Positions 1 to 8,726 of a stretch of 64,000 nt of DNA are shown here, in pieces. The notes beneath the pieces are model-generated. The model was not told the origin of the DNA, did not search any database, and saw only the letters and a program-made list of their open reading frames with translations. Source of the DNA: Betaproteobacteria bacterium. GTDB lineage: Bacteria; Pseudomonadota; Gammaproteobacteria; Burkholderiales; Usitatibacteraceae. Position 1 is the first letter of the stretch. Every line of letters begins with the position of its first letter. The stretch lies in NCBI GenBank assembly GCA_016720925.1, contig JADKJR010000001.1:310001-374000 (forward strand). Direction: 5' to 3'. Made by a program: the position numbers and the translations under genes.

Positions 1-158
1 AGTATCGCCGTGGCCGTCAGCATTGCCGCAAGCGCCTTGCCTGATGCGGTGATGTGGAGCCCGCGCGCTTCTTGCGTGGAGACACGCGCACCCGAAGCAA
101 CGGGCACCAGCCCATGGGCACGGACGGAACGGAAGAACAGGTTACTTAGTGAGGTCAT
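1..158 (-). CDS. possible 5' end of a gene cut by the window edge
   Basis: Reading leftward from an ATG at 158, the frame stays open for 52 codons to the window edge. The peptide starts MTSLSNLFFRSVRAHG and has no stop. I do not recognise the family, and no clear ribosome binding site precedes the ATG. An unrelated plus-strand frame (10-255) overlaps it but looks like chance coding in GC-rich DNA. The minus reading fits the direction of the next gene but rests only on the open frame. Confidence 0.3.
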   Translation of the reverse strand, partial: MTSLSNLFFRSVRAHGLVPVASGARVSTQEARGLHITASGKALAAMLTATAI

Positions 159-250
159 GTGGCACCGTGATGTTTTTTCAGACAATGCGTCTGGTGTTTT
201 TGTGGAGTGGCTTATCAGGCTCAAGATTAGCGACCATGCCTGCAAAAAAA

Positions 251-305
251 AGTGAAGAAATCCACAGTTGCGGCGCGGGATTGTAAAACCTTGTGTCGGG
301 TTTTC
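251..305. repeat. 55-bp direct repeat, left copy, beside the GGDEF/EAL gene
   Basis: This segment contains AGTGAAGAAATCCACA, then GATTGTAAAACCTTGTGTCG. A clearly related copy in the same orientation lies at about 3083-3150, on the other side of the diguanylate cyclase gene. Function is unknown. The stretch 306-471 holds a short tandem of GCAGTAA/GCAGTGA units near 376-400 and nothing else I recognise. Confidence 0.5.
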
Positions 306-471
306 ATCGTGATTCGCGAAGCCGCGTCAAGCGGGCACTCGCCGCAATGGTGGCGAACGGCGTTGGAATCTATTGCAGTAAGCAGTAAGCAGTGAGCAGT
401 GAAAAGGTGCAGGTCATTTCGACGTACAATTTCCGCTGCCGCCAGGCGCCGCCGACAGGGCCGGTGGGCTG

Positions 472-2946
472 CTAGCGTGCGCTGCGGATCAGGCGGCTGC
501 TGGACATCAGCAGGTCGATCTCGTTGGCGGTGACGGGTGGCGAGCTCAAGTTTCCCTGGCCAATATCGACGCCGAGCTCCTGCATGACGCGCCACTGCGC
601 TTCGGTTTCGATGCCCTGCGCATGTACGCGCTTGTCCAGGGCGCGACCGAGTGAGGTAATGGCGCGAATGATTTCCCGGGCCTCCCGGGCCTCGCCCGCC
701 TGCTGGACAAACGTGCGGTCAATCTTTATGCCGTCAATCGGCAGACTGGTGAGGTGGCTCAGGGACGAAAAGCCGGTGCCGAAGTCATCGATGTTGATGG
801 ACACGCCGGCGGCACGCAGCGTGGCGAGCGTATTGGCGCCGGATTGATGCCCCTCGATGAGCGCACGTTCGCTTAGCTCAATGGTCACCAGATTCGCCGG
901 CACGTCGTTGGCGGCAAGTTGCGCGAACAGAAAGGTGGCAAAACTCTCCTGGCGGATTTCGCGGCCCGAGACGTTGATCGACACGCGCAGCGACTGTCCC
1001 TGCGGACTCTCGCGCCAGATCTTCATCTGCTGACACACTTGTTCGATCACCCATTTGCCGAGCGGAACGATGAGCCCCGTCTCCTCGGCAATTGGCAGGA
1101 AGGTCCCGGGATAGAGCAACCCGCGCTTCGGGTGTGCCCAGCGTACCAGCGCTTCATAGCCGCACAGGGTGCGGTTGCCGAGTTCGTGCTGCGACTGGTA
1201 GTGGATACGAAGTTCGCCGACGTTGATCGCGCGGCGCAATTCATTTTCAAGCTGCAGCTCGGCCGCCGCGCGGTCGTGAAGACTCGAATCGAATACCGCA
1301 TAACGCGCCTTGCCCGATGTCTTGGCCTTGTACATGGCCAGGTCCGCGTCGCGTATCACGTCGTCGGGCGATTCATACTTGCCGCTGCCGAATGCGATGC
1401 CGATGCTGGCACTCGAGGTGATGTTGGTGCCTTCGATGCAAAACGGCGCGCGGAACGTGTCCTGAATCCGCCTGGCGAGATCGATGACACGCTCATCGCT
1501 CGTGACTTCCTCGACCAGCACCGCGAATTCGTCGCCGCCGAGTCGCGCCACGGTGTCGGTGCTGCGCACCACGCCCTTGATGCGGGTGGCGAAGCCGGTC
1601 AGCAATTCGTCGCCCGCGCCATGGCCCAGGCTATCGTTGACGGATTTGAACCGGTCGAAATCGAGGAACATCAGCGCGAACCGCGCATTCTCGTCGCGCT
1701 TGACGCGGGCAAGCGCTTTTGTCAGCTGGTCGCGAAAGTACACACGATTCGGCAAGCCGGTCAGCGTGTCGTGAAACGCGATCCGCAGCAGCTTGGCTTC
1801 CGCTTCCTTGCGCTCGCGAATGTCCTGCATTTGCACAATCAGGTCCGGATCGTTGGTGCCGTCGCCAAAATAGGCGACGCTGAACGCCACACCGATCGCC
1901 TCACCATGCTTGTCGATACAAAACAGTTCGCGCTCTATCGCCGAGGTGGCCGCCTTGCTGATTCGGGCGATGTCGCCGAGCAGCAACTCGAAATCCTGCG
2001 GCGGCATGATGGTGCCGAGCCCGCTGCCGAGCAGTTCGGACTCGTAGTATCCCAGCATTTTGCAGACCGCCGGATTGACCTGCAGGATCGCGCCCTTGGC
2101 TGAAACCAGCGCCATGCCGATCGCGGCGTTGGTGAACGCGCCGTGGAACCGCGCCTGGCTGCGCTGGATCTCGGCCGCGTGCGCCTGGGCGCGTTGCGAT
2201 TCCTGCTTGGCGACGTCCAGCAGCGCCGCTTGCGCCTCGCGCTCGGCATTCGCGCGCGCAAACAGGAAGTGCGCGGACGAGAGCGACAGCACGATCGTCG
2301 GCGACGCGGCGAATGCCACCCAGACACCGAACTTGGCGCCGGCATAGTAGAGAAGGCCGGCAATGGCGGCGCTGCAAACGTGCGCTACCGCCATCCAGTT
2401 GTGATCCTTGAACAGCGCTTCCACGTCCAGCCGTTCGCCGCGCTTGAGCGCCAGCAACATGGACGGCAGCAGATTGGTCAAGGCGCAGTAAACGACCGCG
2501 AATACGGTCAACAGCAACAGGTACGCGGCGCCATTGAGCATGTCGTGCTGATCGAGCATGTTGCGAACGGCGATGAAACCAAAGCCGCTGATCGATACCG
2601 CGATGGCCGCCATGGCCGGCGTGCCGAACCAGCTTGTCCAGCGTTTGGACAATCGCACCGCGCCAATCGCGCCTTCGATGGCGGCGGCGATGGCCGCGGC
2701 TTCCACGCCAAACAACAGCAGCGCCAGGAAGATGAAGATCTCGCCGGCCGCAACCGATAGCTTGGTTCCGGGAATCTTTACCGGGAAGAAAGCAACCGTG
2801 GCGACGAAAGCAATGGCCAGCGCGATTTGCAAAATTGTCTGGTTGGGCATTGCGCTGACGAAGATGAGCGCGTCGGCCAGCAATACATAACCGATACCGG
2901 CAATGGTCCACCAGTAGGCGCGTGCGTAAATGTTGTAATCGTGCAT
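472..2946 (-). CDS. membrane-anchored PAS-GGDEF-EAL cyclic-di-GMP signalling protein
   Basis: An 824-residue protein expected to make and/or degrade cyclic di-GMP. Residues 1-240 carry about six to eight hydrophobic segments (a MASE-like membrane sensor). A PAS domain follows at about 260-375, a GGDEF domain at 385-545 with intact GGDEF and an RSTD inhibitory site five residues upstream of it, and an EAL domain at 560-805 with EALVRW, DDFGTGFSSL and KIDRTFV. The usual AEGVET loop reads AQGIET, so its first Glu is Gln, and the final YLFSRP-like segment is altered; both may weaken phosphodiesterase activity (inference). The start is the ATG just before the first membrane segment. The gene stands alone between two copies of a direct repeat. 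Confidence 0.93.
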   Translation of the reverse strand: MHDYNIYARAYWWTIAGIGYVLLADALIFVSAMPNQTILQIALAIAFVATVAFFPVKIPGTKLSVAAGEIFIFLALLLFGVEAAAIAAAIEGAIGAVRLSKRWTSWFGTPAMAAIAVSISGFGFIAVRNMLDQHDMLNGAAYLLLLTVFAVVYCALTNLLPSMLLALKRGERLDVEALFKDHNWMAVAHVCSAAIAGLLYYAGAKFGVWVAFAASPTIVLSLSSAHFLFARANAEREAQAALLDVAKQESQRAQAHAAEIQRSQARFHGAFTNAAIGMALVSAKGAILQVNPAVCKMLGYYESELLGSGLGTIMPPQDFELLLGDIARISKAATSAIERELFCIDKHGEAIGVAFSVAYFGDGTNDPDLIVQMQDIRERKEAEAKLLRIAFHDTLTGLPNRVYFRDQLTKALARVKRDENARFALMFLDFDRFKSVNDSLGHGAGDELLTGFATRIKGVVRSTDTVARLGGDEFAVLVEEVTSDERVIDLARRIQDTFRAPFCIEGTNITSSASIGIAFGSGKYESPDDVIRDADLAMYKAKTSGKARYAVFDSSLHDRAAAELQLENELRRAINVGELRIHYQSQHELGNRTLCGYEALVRWAHPKRGLLYPGTFLPIAEETGLIVPLGKWVIEQVCQQMKIWRESPQGQSLRVSINVSGREIRQESFATFLFAQLAANDVPANLVTIELSERALIEGHQSGANTLATLRAAGVSINIDDFGTGFSSLSHLTSLPIDGIKIDRTFVQQAGEAREAREIIRAITSLGRALDKRVHAQGIETEAQWRVMQELGVDIGQGNLSSPPVTANEIDLLMSSSRLIRSAR

Positions 2947-3082
2947 ATCAGCCTCGCGATCTCATCTTCGTCCGAACGGAGTCGCGGCCGCCGCGTCGGG
3001 CCGGCTGCATCTTTCTGCTTGAACGTGCGGATCGATTGATGAAATTCATGGCTGGAGGATAACGGACGGCATGTTGGCGCGT

Positions 3083-3150
3083 AAGTGACGAAATCCACAA
3101 TTCAAGGCGGTTTTGGTGCGCAGATTGTAAGACCTTGTGTCGGACTTTGC
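3083..3150. repeat. direct repeat, right copy, beside the GGDEF/EAL gene
   Basis: The copy reads AGTGACGAAATCCACA, an extra dozen bases, then GATTGTAAGACCTTGTGTCG, matching 251-305 in the same orientation. The two copies bracket one gene with its promoter region. The spacer 3151-3334 shows nothing else I recognise. Confidence 0.5.
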
Positions 3151-3334
3151 GCGTTTTCGGATATGGCGCGAGCACGTTTGCGGGATACGCGGCGCCAGCA
3201 CCCGGGGGGTTTTGGGCGGACGCATCACATGGGATTCGACGCAGGAAGTCGCCGAAGATATTTGTCCGCTGCCACCAAATTCGGCGACAGCATGAGGCGG
3301 CAAATGATTGCCAGCTTGGCGAGAAGCCGCTGAC

Positions 3335-3718
3335 CTACGGTTCTGACCCGTCCGACCACATTTTCTCGTACGCACTGCGAAAGTTCAGCGGCGGCGATGT
3401 GATGGATATGTATTCGAATTCCAACGTGCCGGTGTTTTCGATGCCGTGATACTCGTTGTCTTCGAAGCGGACCACGTCACCCGCCGCGAATACCGCTGTT
3501 GCGTCGTCGTCCAGCAGCAACCGGCCCGTTCCGTGTAGCGCCACCCAGACTTGCTCGGAAGTGGCGTGCCGATGCGGCGGATTCTTCGCACCCGGTGGCA
3601 GCGTGACGCGGGTGACGGTGATGCGTTTTGAGTTTGAGTTTTCCGGAAAGATCAGTTGTCGTGATCGGACTGCGGAGTTGGAGAAAGTATCGATGTCTTG
3701 TTTTCGGATGAGTTCCAT
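3335..3718 (-). CDS. small cupin-domain protein
   Basis: A 127-residue single-domain cupin. The metal-binding motif 1 is visible as PPHRHATSEQVWVALHG (two His and a Glu-type position), followed by a GDVVRFEDNEYHGIENTG stretch that provides the motif 2 His. These folds bind a metal or a small ligand; the substrate cannot be read from the sequence. Start at the ATG at 3718, giving MELIRKQDID. The gene stands alone with long spacers on both sides, so the context gives no role. Confidence 0.8.
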   Translation of the reverse strand: MELIRKQDIDTFSNSAVRSRQLIFPENSNSKRITVTRVTLPPGAKNPPHRHATSEQVWVALHGTGRLLLDDDATAVFAAGDVVRFEDNEYHGIENTGTLEFEYISITSPPLNFRSAYEKMWSDGSEP

Positions 3719-3880
3719 CGAGTTTTTCTCCGATCGTTAACGATTAAGGTAAAGGGCGGCGCGCTTTTGCGGCGTCCCAGCGACCGAAGGGAACGAACTT
3801 GACCGCATAGTTATGCCTTCACTTGGGCGTACTCACTTAGGGCGAGCACAGCCAGCACCAAAGTAAGATCACTTCACAAA

Positions 3881-4136
3881 CTATGATCGTCCAAAATTGG
3901 AAAGCCAAACCAACACTTGCTTGAAGTGGTTTGTTCGAAGAACACGAAAGCAAATGACGGCCACAGTTGGGGCGACTAGCAGGCAAATAAACGTCAAACG
4001 AGGAGCCAGGAATGCGAATGCGAAATTTCGGTACGGCAAATACGCGACACCATCAAACGCGCAACAATAACACGCCACCCATTAGCAGAAGTACGTAAAG
4101 CCAAAGGTATGACTTCGCCCGCCGAGTTTCGCTCAT
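3881..4136 (-). pseudogene. possible small two-helix membrane protein with a frameshift
   Basis: From an ATG at 4136 the minus strand encodes MSETRRAKSYLWLYVLLLMG and then a short hydrophobic run, stopping near 4050. A neighbouring frame takes over at once and continues with PRLTFICLLVAPTVAVICF to a stop at 3881. Joined by a one-base shift near 4055-4060, the two make a protein of about 84 residues with two membrane helices. The join is my inference; a single-frame alternative begins at a GTG at 4078. No family recognised. The rest of 3719-4356 shows nothing else I can support. Confidence 0.3.
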
Positions 4137-4356
4137 AACATCCCTAGACATAACTATATTTAGGGGGCATGGCGTCCGCCTATCATTCCGCGATGCGGCA
4201 TAACGCGCTGTGGACAAGAGGACAAAAGTTCATCATGAACAATAGCTTATCACCGCGCTTGCTGCATAACACGACCATTAACAGAATCACGAAAAGCAGC
4301 AGCGAGGTTTGATGGTAAGCGTTCGGGCAAGATAACGCGGAGTTAGCGAAACCCTA

Positions 4357-4413
4357 GCATTGGCGGGCTTTCAAGGCAAAAAGGCCTGAAACGCCGCGCC
4401 AGTGCGTGAGTTT
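4357..4413. repeat. palindromic repeat family P, copy 1 (degenerate)
   Basis: One arm reads AGCATTGGCGGGCTTTCA and the other GCCGCGCCAGTGCGTGAGTT. It is one of seven copies in this window of an imperfect palindrome whose arms approximate AAACTCCAGCACTGGCGCGG. The left arm here is eroded. It lies in a long spacer, next to a second palindrome type. Confidence 0.6.
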
Positions 4414-4437
4414 GTGCAATAAATGTTTAAGAAGACT

Positions 4438-4525
4438 CCGTTCGCGCTGAGGTATCGAAGCGCGGGTTGTGTGGTTTTCTTGATATGGTGGCCCGTTCAA
4501 CCCTTCGATACCTCAGGGCGAACGG
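4438..4525. repeat. REP-like palindrome family Q, copy 1
   Basis: The arms CCGTTCGCGCTGAGGTATCG and CGATACCTCAGGGCGAACGG are inverted copies separated by about 45 bases. Two more copies occur at 44520-44575 and 51054-51115. The arms resemble the CCTTCGA...CTCAGGGCGAACGG palindromes scattered through many proteobacterial genomes. Confidence 0.75.
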
Positions 4526-4606
4526 AATTTTGCAGATGGCCATTTGAGTTTCTATTACGGACACGCCCGGTCGCGTTGGCAAAAGCCTGCGCGAGACCAA
4601 CAGCCG

Positions 4607-5488
4607 CTACGACTTCGGCGCTGGCTCCGGCGTCATCACTTCCGCCGCCAGCGTCCAGCGCGGTGGCAACCCGCCGCTCGCGTCGCGCACCCACACGCGC
4701 ACGTACTGCCCCTTGCGCGCGGCACCTTCTTTCGGTTGCCATGTGAAATTGCCGACGGCGTAGGCGAGGTCATTGGCGCGCGAGACGCCTTGCAGGTTCA
4801 CCGTCCACGACCATTGTCCTTCCTGCGATTTCAGATATTCGCCGATGGCCGCCGTGCCGTCGATGGGGAACTGGCCCTCGCGCAGCAGGCGGGTGCGCGG
4901 CGTGATGACATCCGCGTAGGTGGCAGTGCCGCGCGCGATGAATTGCTGCTCGGCATCGCCAACTGGCGCGGCGGCGCCGGATTGCTGCGCGGTCAAATCG
5001 AGCGCGATCAATGGTGTGGTGGGCAAGGCGTCGGGCGTGGCGGTGGCGCCGTGCGAGATGCCGTGATCGATGAGCACTTTCCATTCGCCGCCCGGTTGCT
5101 TTTGCCACACGGAAAAGAACTGGCCGTGCGCGGCGGGTGCGCTGGGGTCGGTCTTGCTGCGCCGTAGCCATGGACCGGTGGAGAAGCCCAGATCGCCCGA
5201 GGCCGCGCGCACGGTGCGCTGCGATTTCCAGTCGAGCACGATGGCGGGGTCGGGCCGCGCACGCAGCCAGGTTTTGGCGTCCACCGGTTCGGGGCGCAGC
5301 AGCCAGGATGGCTCGGCGAAGAATTCGAGAAAGGCCGCGCGCATGCCGTTCTTCACGGAGTATGCGGCGAACTTGCCTTCTTCGGCGGCGAGGTCCCTGG
5401 CGGTGAATTCCGCGGCAGAAGTGAAAGCGGGCGCGATCATCGCGAGCGGCAGTGCGATCAAACAGGCGGCGCGAATGAAAGGGCGCAT
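4607..5488 (-). CDS. exported protein, SnoaL/DUF4440-like
   Basis: A 293-residue protein with a clear signal peptide (positively charged MRPFIRAAC, hydrophobic core, cleavage near TSAAEF). The mature part looks like two repeats of an NTF2/SnoaL-like fold: an N-terminal segment with KNGMRAAFLEFFAE and DWKSQRTVRAASGDLGFSTG, and a C-terminal one with GTATYADVITPRTRLL and DLAYAVGNFTW. Such proteins are usually annotated as DUF4440 or nuclear transport factor 2 family; the ligand is unknown. Translated alone; the neighbour hslU starts a separate cluster. The domain call is from pattern resemblance only. Confidence 0.72.
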   Translation of the reverse strand: MRPFIRAACLIALPLAMIAPAFTSAAEFTARDLAAEEGKFAAYSVKNGMRAAFLEFFAEPSWLLRPEPVDAKTWLRARPDPAIVLDWKSQRTVRAASGDLGFSTGPWLRRSKTDPSAPAAHGQFFSVWQKQPGGEWKVLIDHGISHGATATPDALPTTPLIALDLTAQQSGAAAPVGDAEQQFIARGTATYADVITPRTRLLREGQFPIDGTAAIGEYLKSQEGQWSWTVNLQGVSRANDLAYAVGNFTWQPKEGAARKGQYVRVWVRDASGGLPPRWTLAAEVMTPEPAPKS

Positions 5489-5612
5489 GGGATCCTCAAG
5501 GTTCTATCGGAACGTGTGAGGCAATTTAACGCAATTTACGCGTGAGCTGTGCGACCGACTTCAACAGTATGTGACGAAGCCGCACAATTGCGCCCATCAC
5601 AAGAATGCGTAC

Positions 5613-6941
5613 CTACAGCACATACCTCGCCAGATCCTCGCTCTTCGCCAGTTCGCCCAGCTTCTCGTTCACATATTCCGCCGACACCACGAACTTGCTG
5701 CCGCGCGAAGCGGGATCGTACGAAACTTCTTCCAGCAACTTTTCCATCACCGTGTACAAGCGCCGCGCACCGATGTTTTCGGTTTTCTCATTCACGGCAA
5801 AGGCAATTTCGGCCAGGCGCCGCACCGTTTCCGGCGGAAATTCCACCGTCACGTCTTCGGTTTGCAGCAGCGCCTGATACTGCTTGGTGAGGCAGGCGTC
5901 GGTGTTAGTGAGGATGGCCTCGAAATCCTCGATCGACAGCGATGAAAGTTCAACGCGAATCGGCAGGCGGCCCTGCAATTCGGGAATCAGGTCCGAGGGT
6001 TTGGACAAGTGAAAGGCGCCGGAGGCGATGAACAGGATGTGATCGGTCTTGATCATGCCGTACTTGGTGGAGATAGTCGTGCCCTCGATCAGCGGCAGCA
6101 GGTCGCGCTGCACGCCTTGGCGCGACACATCCGCGCCCTGCATCTCGGATCGGCTCGCAATCTTGTCGATTTCATCGATGAATACAATGCCGTTCTGCTC
6201 GACATTCTTGATTGCGCCGATCTTGGTCTCTTCATCGTTGACCAGCTTCATCGCTTCTTCGTCGATCAGGAGCTTCATCGCTTCCTTGACGTTGAGCTTG
6301 CGGGTCTTCTTGCGGGTTTGTCCCATATTGTGGAACATGCCCTGGATCTGCTGGGTGAGTTCTTCCATGCCCGGCGGGCCGAAGATTTCCATCGAGGCCG
6401 GCGTGGCGGAGATTTCTATTTCGATCTCGCGATCATCGAGCTTGCCTTCGCGCAGCATCTTGCGGAATTTCTGGCGGGTGCTGCTATCGTCGGTATTGTC
6501 GGCGTCGGCCTTGTTGTAAAAATCGAAATTGCGTGCTTGCGGAAGCAGCACATCGAGCACCCGTTCCTCCGCATTGTCCCCGGCAAGGCTGCGCACTTTG
6601 TGCGCCTCGTGCTCGCGCGCCTGCTTGATGGCAATTTCAGCGAGGTCGCGAATGATGGAATCTACATCGCGACCGACATAGCCAACTTCGGTGAACTTGG
6701 TGGCTTCCACTTTGAGAAAGGGCGCATCGGCCAGCCGCGCCAGCCGCCGCGCGATCTCGGTCTTGCCCACACCGGTCGGCCCGATCATCAGGATATTCTT
6801 GGGCGTGATTTCGTTACGCAGCGGCTCGGGTACCTGCGAGCGGCGCCAGCGATTGCGCAGCGCAATGGCGACGGCGCGCTTGGCGGCGGCCTGGCCGACG
6901 ATGTGTTTGTCGAGTTCGCTGACAATTTCTTTGGGTGTCAT
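5613..6941 (-). CDS. hslU: HslU, ATPase subunit of the HslUV protease
   Basis: The unfoldase ring of the cytoplasmic heat-shock protease HslUV (ClpYQ). The 442 residues match the usual length (about 443). Visible motifs: Walker A GPTGVGKTE, the pore loop GYVGRD, Walker B IVFIDEIDK and a sensor-2 GARRL, with the variable I-domain between Walker A and Walker B. I chose the ATG at 6941 (MTPKEIVSELDKHIVGQ) over an upstream in-frame start because it aligns with the family. Its A is shared with the TGA of hslV, so the two genes overlap as TGATG and are likely translationally coupled. Confidence 0.97.
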   Translation of the reverse strand: MTPKEIVSELDKHIVGQAAAKRAVAIALRNRWRRSQVPEPLRNEITPKNILMIGPTGVGKTEIARRLARLADAPFLKVEATKFTEVGYVGRDVDSIIRDLAEIAIKQAREHEAHKVRSLAGDNAEERVLDVLLPQARNFDFYNKADADNTDDSSTRQKFRKMLREGKLDDREIEIEISATPASMEIFGPPGMEELTQQIQGMFHNMGQTRKKTRKLNVKEAMKLLIDEEAMKLVNDEETKIGAIKNVEQNGIVFIDEIDKIASRSEMQGADVSRQGVQRDLLPLIEGTTISTKYGMIKTDHILFIASGAFHLSKPSDLIPELQGRLPIRVELSSLSIEDFEAILTNTDACLTKQYQALLQTEDVTVEFPPETVRRLAEIAFAVNEKTENIGARRLYTVMEKLLEEVSYDPASRGSKFVVSAEYVNEKLGELAKSEDLARYVL

Positions 6942-7483
6942 CACTCGAGAATCTCGATCGTATGGTTCTGGTTGGTATAGATGCAAATCTCGCCGGCAAT
7001 GGTCAGGGCCTTCTTGATAATCTCGGCCGGCGGCATGTCGGTGTTTTGCAGTAGCGCCTGCGCGGCAGCCTGCGCATAAGCGCCGCCCGAGCCGATCGCC
7101 AGCAATCCCAGTTCAGGTTCAAGCACGTCGCCCGTGCCGGTGATGATCAATGAACTGGTGCGGTCGGCCACCGTGAGCATGGCTTCGAGGCGGCGCAGGA
7201 TGCGATCGGTGCGCCAATCCTTGGCGAGTTCGATGGCGGAACGCATCAGGTGACCCTGATGCTTGTCGAGCTTGGCTTCGAAGCGCTCGAACAGGGTGAA
7301 GGCATCCGCGGTGGCGCCGGCGAATCCGGCCAGCACCTGGTCTTTGTGCAGGCGCCGGACCTTGCGCGCGGTCGCCTTGACGACGATGTTGCCGAGCGTG
7401 ACCTGGCCATCGCCGCCCATGGCGACTTTGTCACCGCGACGGACGGAAATAATGGTGGTGCCGTGAAATTGTTCAGGTTCCAT
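6941..7483 (-). CDS. hslV: HslV, peptidase subunit of the HslUV protease
   Basis: The proteasome-like Thr peptidase of HslUV. 180 residues from the ATG at 7483. The catalytic Thr sits after a short leader (MEPEQFHG/TTIISVRRGD), a propeptide form common in betaproteobacteria, where the leader must be removed to expose Thr. GGDGQVTLGN, GFAGATADAFTLFERFE and IGSGGAYAQAAA are typical of the family. An upstream in-frame start at 7537 would add 18 residues with no family match. It is the first gene of the hslVU pair; I could not see a convincing heat-shock promoter upstream. Confidence 0.96.
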   Translation of the reverse strand: MEPEQFHGTTIISVRRGDKVAMGGDGQVTLGNIVVKATARKVRRLHKDQVLAGFAGATADAFTLFERFEAKLDKHQGHLMRSAIELAKDWRTDRILRRLEAMLTVADRTSSLIITGTGDVLEPELGLLAIGSGGAYAQAAAQALLQNTDMPPAEIIKKALTIAGEICIYTNQNHTIEILE

Positions 7484-7576
7484 GATTGCGCGTGGAGGTT
7501 GTTTCAGCAGAGGTGGGGGAGAGTTTCCCGAAAGCAAGAGACGGCGAACTTGCCCATGTGAGGCGTGCGCCTCGCC

Positions 7577-8716
7577 TCAAGCCGCCTTCTTGCGCATCAG
7601 GATGGCATGCTTGGTCATGCCAAAAACTTCCAGCAACGCCGCGGTCAGCTCGTTCAGATTGGAGAGGATGACGCGCTTTTGGGCGAGATGAATGGCGCGT
7701 ATGGTTTCAAAAAACTGTCCGGCCACGGCAAAGTCGATGCGCATGAGATTGCTCATGTCGACCAATACTTCCTGATGGGATGAAGCGTAAACGGATAGCT
7801 GTTGCAGCATTTCCTTGTTGCTGGCGCTGATCACGCCTTTTAACGGGAATCCGCTATAAACCGCCGTGCTGGTTGTGGTGCTCTCCAGCAGATGATTGGC
7901 TCCATCCTGCCCGGAAGGCCGAACGACCACGTCCCACGGCGGAGGAGACACTTCAAACGCCACCGCGTATTCGAGCCCAAGCTCTTCATACTCGTTCAGC
8001 TTGCCATCGAGAATGTAGAGTTCGAACAATAGCGACCAATAACCCAAGCTGTTGGCCAGCGACTCGCCCGCGGCTTCGTTGATACTATTTTTGAGCATTG
8101 CGGCGAACTCATCGATGCCATTAAACCAGATCGGAATTTTCGAGCGACGCAAACGCTGAAAAACAATGGAGAACAGTTCCGCCTCTTCCGGCAGCATGGC
8201 GGTGACTTTGTCCAGACCGATGCGACCGGTCCCCATCTTGGTGGCAAAGGCTTCAAACTTGTCGATTTCGCCGAGTAGCGCGCCGTCGAATGCGGGCTTC
8301 AGCGAAAAGAAATCCTTGCGTTCGCGCTTTTCTTTGCGGCGCGGGTCCGACGTATCCGCGGAATCCGCCCATACCGGTGGCGAACGCTCAAATTTGACGC
8401 TGAAGAGCATCGACAGGTTGTCGAACTCCGGACGATTGTGCGTCAACTGGTACAGGTCGAACAGCATCAGCCAGGTGCGGATGCTGTCCTTGCCATCCTT
8501 GGTTTTCAGGTGATCCTTGAGGGTTGCCTCGGCGCCTTCGTAGCAATCGGCGGAATACAGAATCGCCGCTTCGTAGAGCGCGGGAAAGCTGTTCGAGTCC
8601 GGGGAAAGTTGTTCGCTGGAAAAGCCGCCTGAACTTATCATGGCCGATTTCGTCGTGGCAGCAAGGCCGGTTGCCTTGGGGTACAAACCGGTTTTTCCAG
8701 GATGTGAAGTAGCCAT
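7577..8716 (-). CDS. STAS-domain protein with an N-terminal TPR-like region
   Basis: 379 residues, no signal peptide or membrane helix. The N-terminal half has helical, TPR-like text (LYEAAILYSADCYEGAEATL, IRTWLMLFDLYQLTHNRPEF), a middle region repeats the theme (GYWSLLFELYILDGKLNEY), and the last 100 residues look like a STAS domain with VDMSNLMRIDFAVAGQF at the position of the anti-sigma antagonist phosphosite. There is a Ser in the DMSN element that could be phosphorylated (inference). The gene lies directly upstream of hslV in the same direction, but a functional link is not shown. Confidence 0.75.
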   Translation of the reverse strand: MATSHPGKTGLYPKATGLAATTKSAMISSGGFSSEQLSPDSNSFPALYEAAILYSADCYEGAEATLKDHLKTKDGKDSIRTWLMLFDLYQLTHNRPEFDNLSMLFSVKFERSPPVWADSADTSDPRRKEKRERKDFFSLKPAFDGALLGEIDKFEAFATKMGTGRIGLDKVTAMLPEEAELFSIVFQRLRRSKIPIWFNGIDEFAAMLKNSINEAAGESLANSLGYWSLLFELYILDGKLNEYEELGLEYAVAFEVSPPPWDVVVRPSGQDGANHLLESTTTSTAVYSGFPLKGVISASNKEMLQQLSVYASSHQEVLVDMSNLMRIDFAVAGQFFETIRAIHLAQKRVILSNLNELTAALLEVFGMTKHAILMRKKAA

Positions 8717-8726
8717 TGTGTGCGGT

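Noticed and set aside
376..400. Short tandem GCAGTAA/GCAGTGA as a repeat array
   Set aside because: Only about three units of seven bases; no spacers, so it is neither CRISPR nor a significant satellite.
919..2103. 394-codon plus-strand frame inside the GGDEF/EAL gene
   Set aside because: Antisense shadow of conserved GGDEF and EAL coding sequence.
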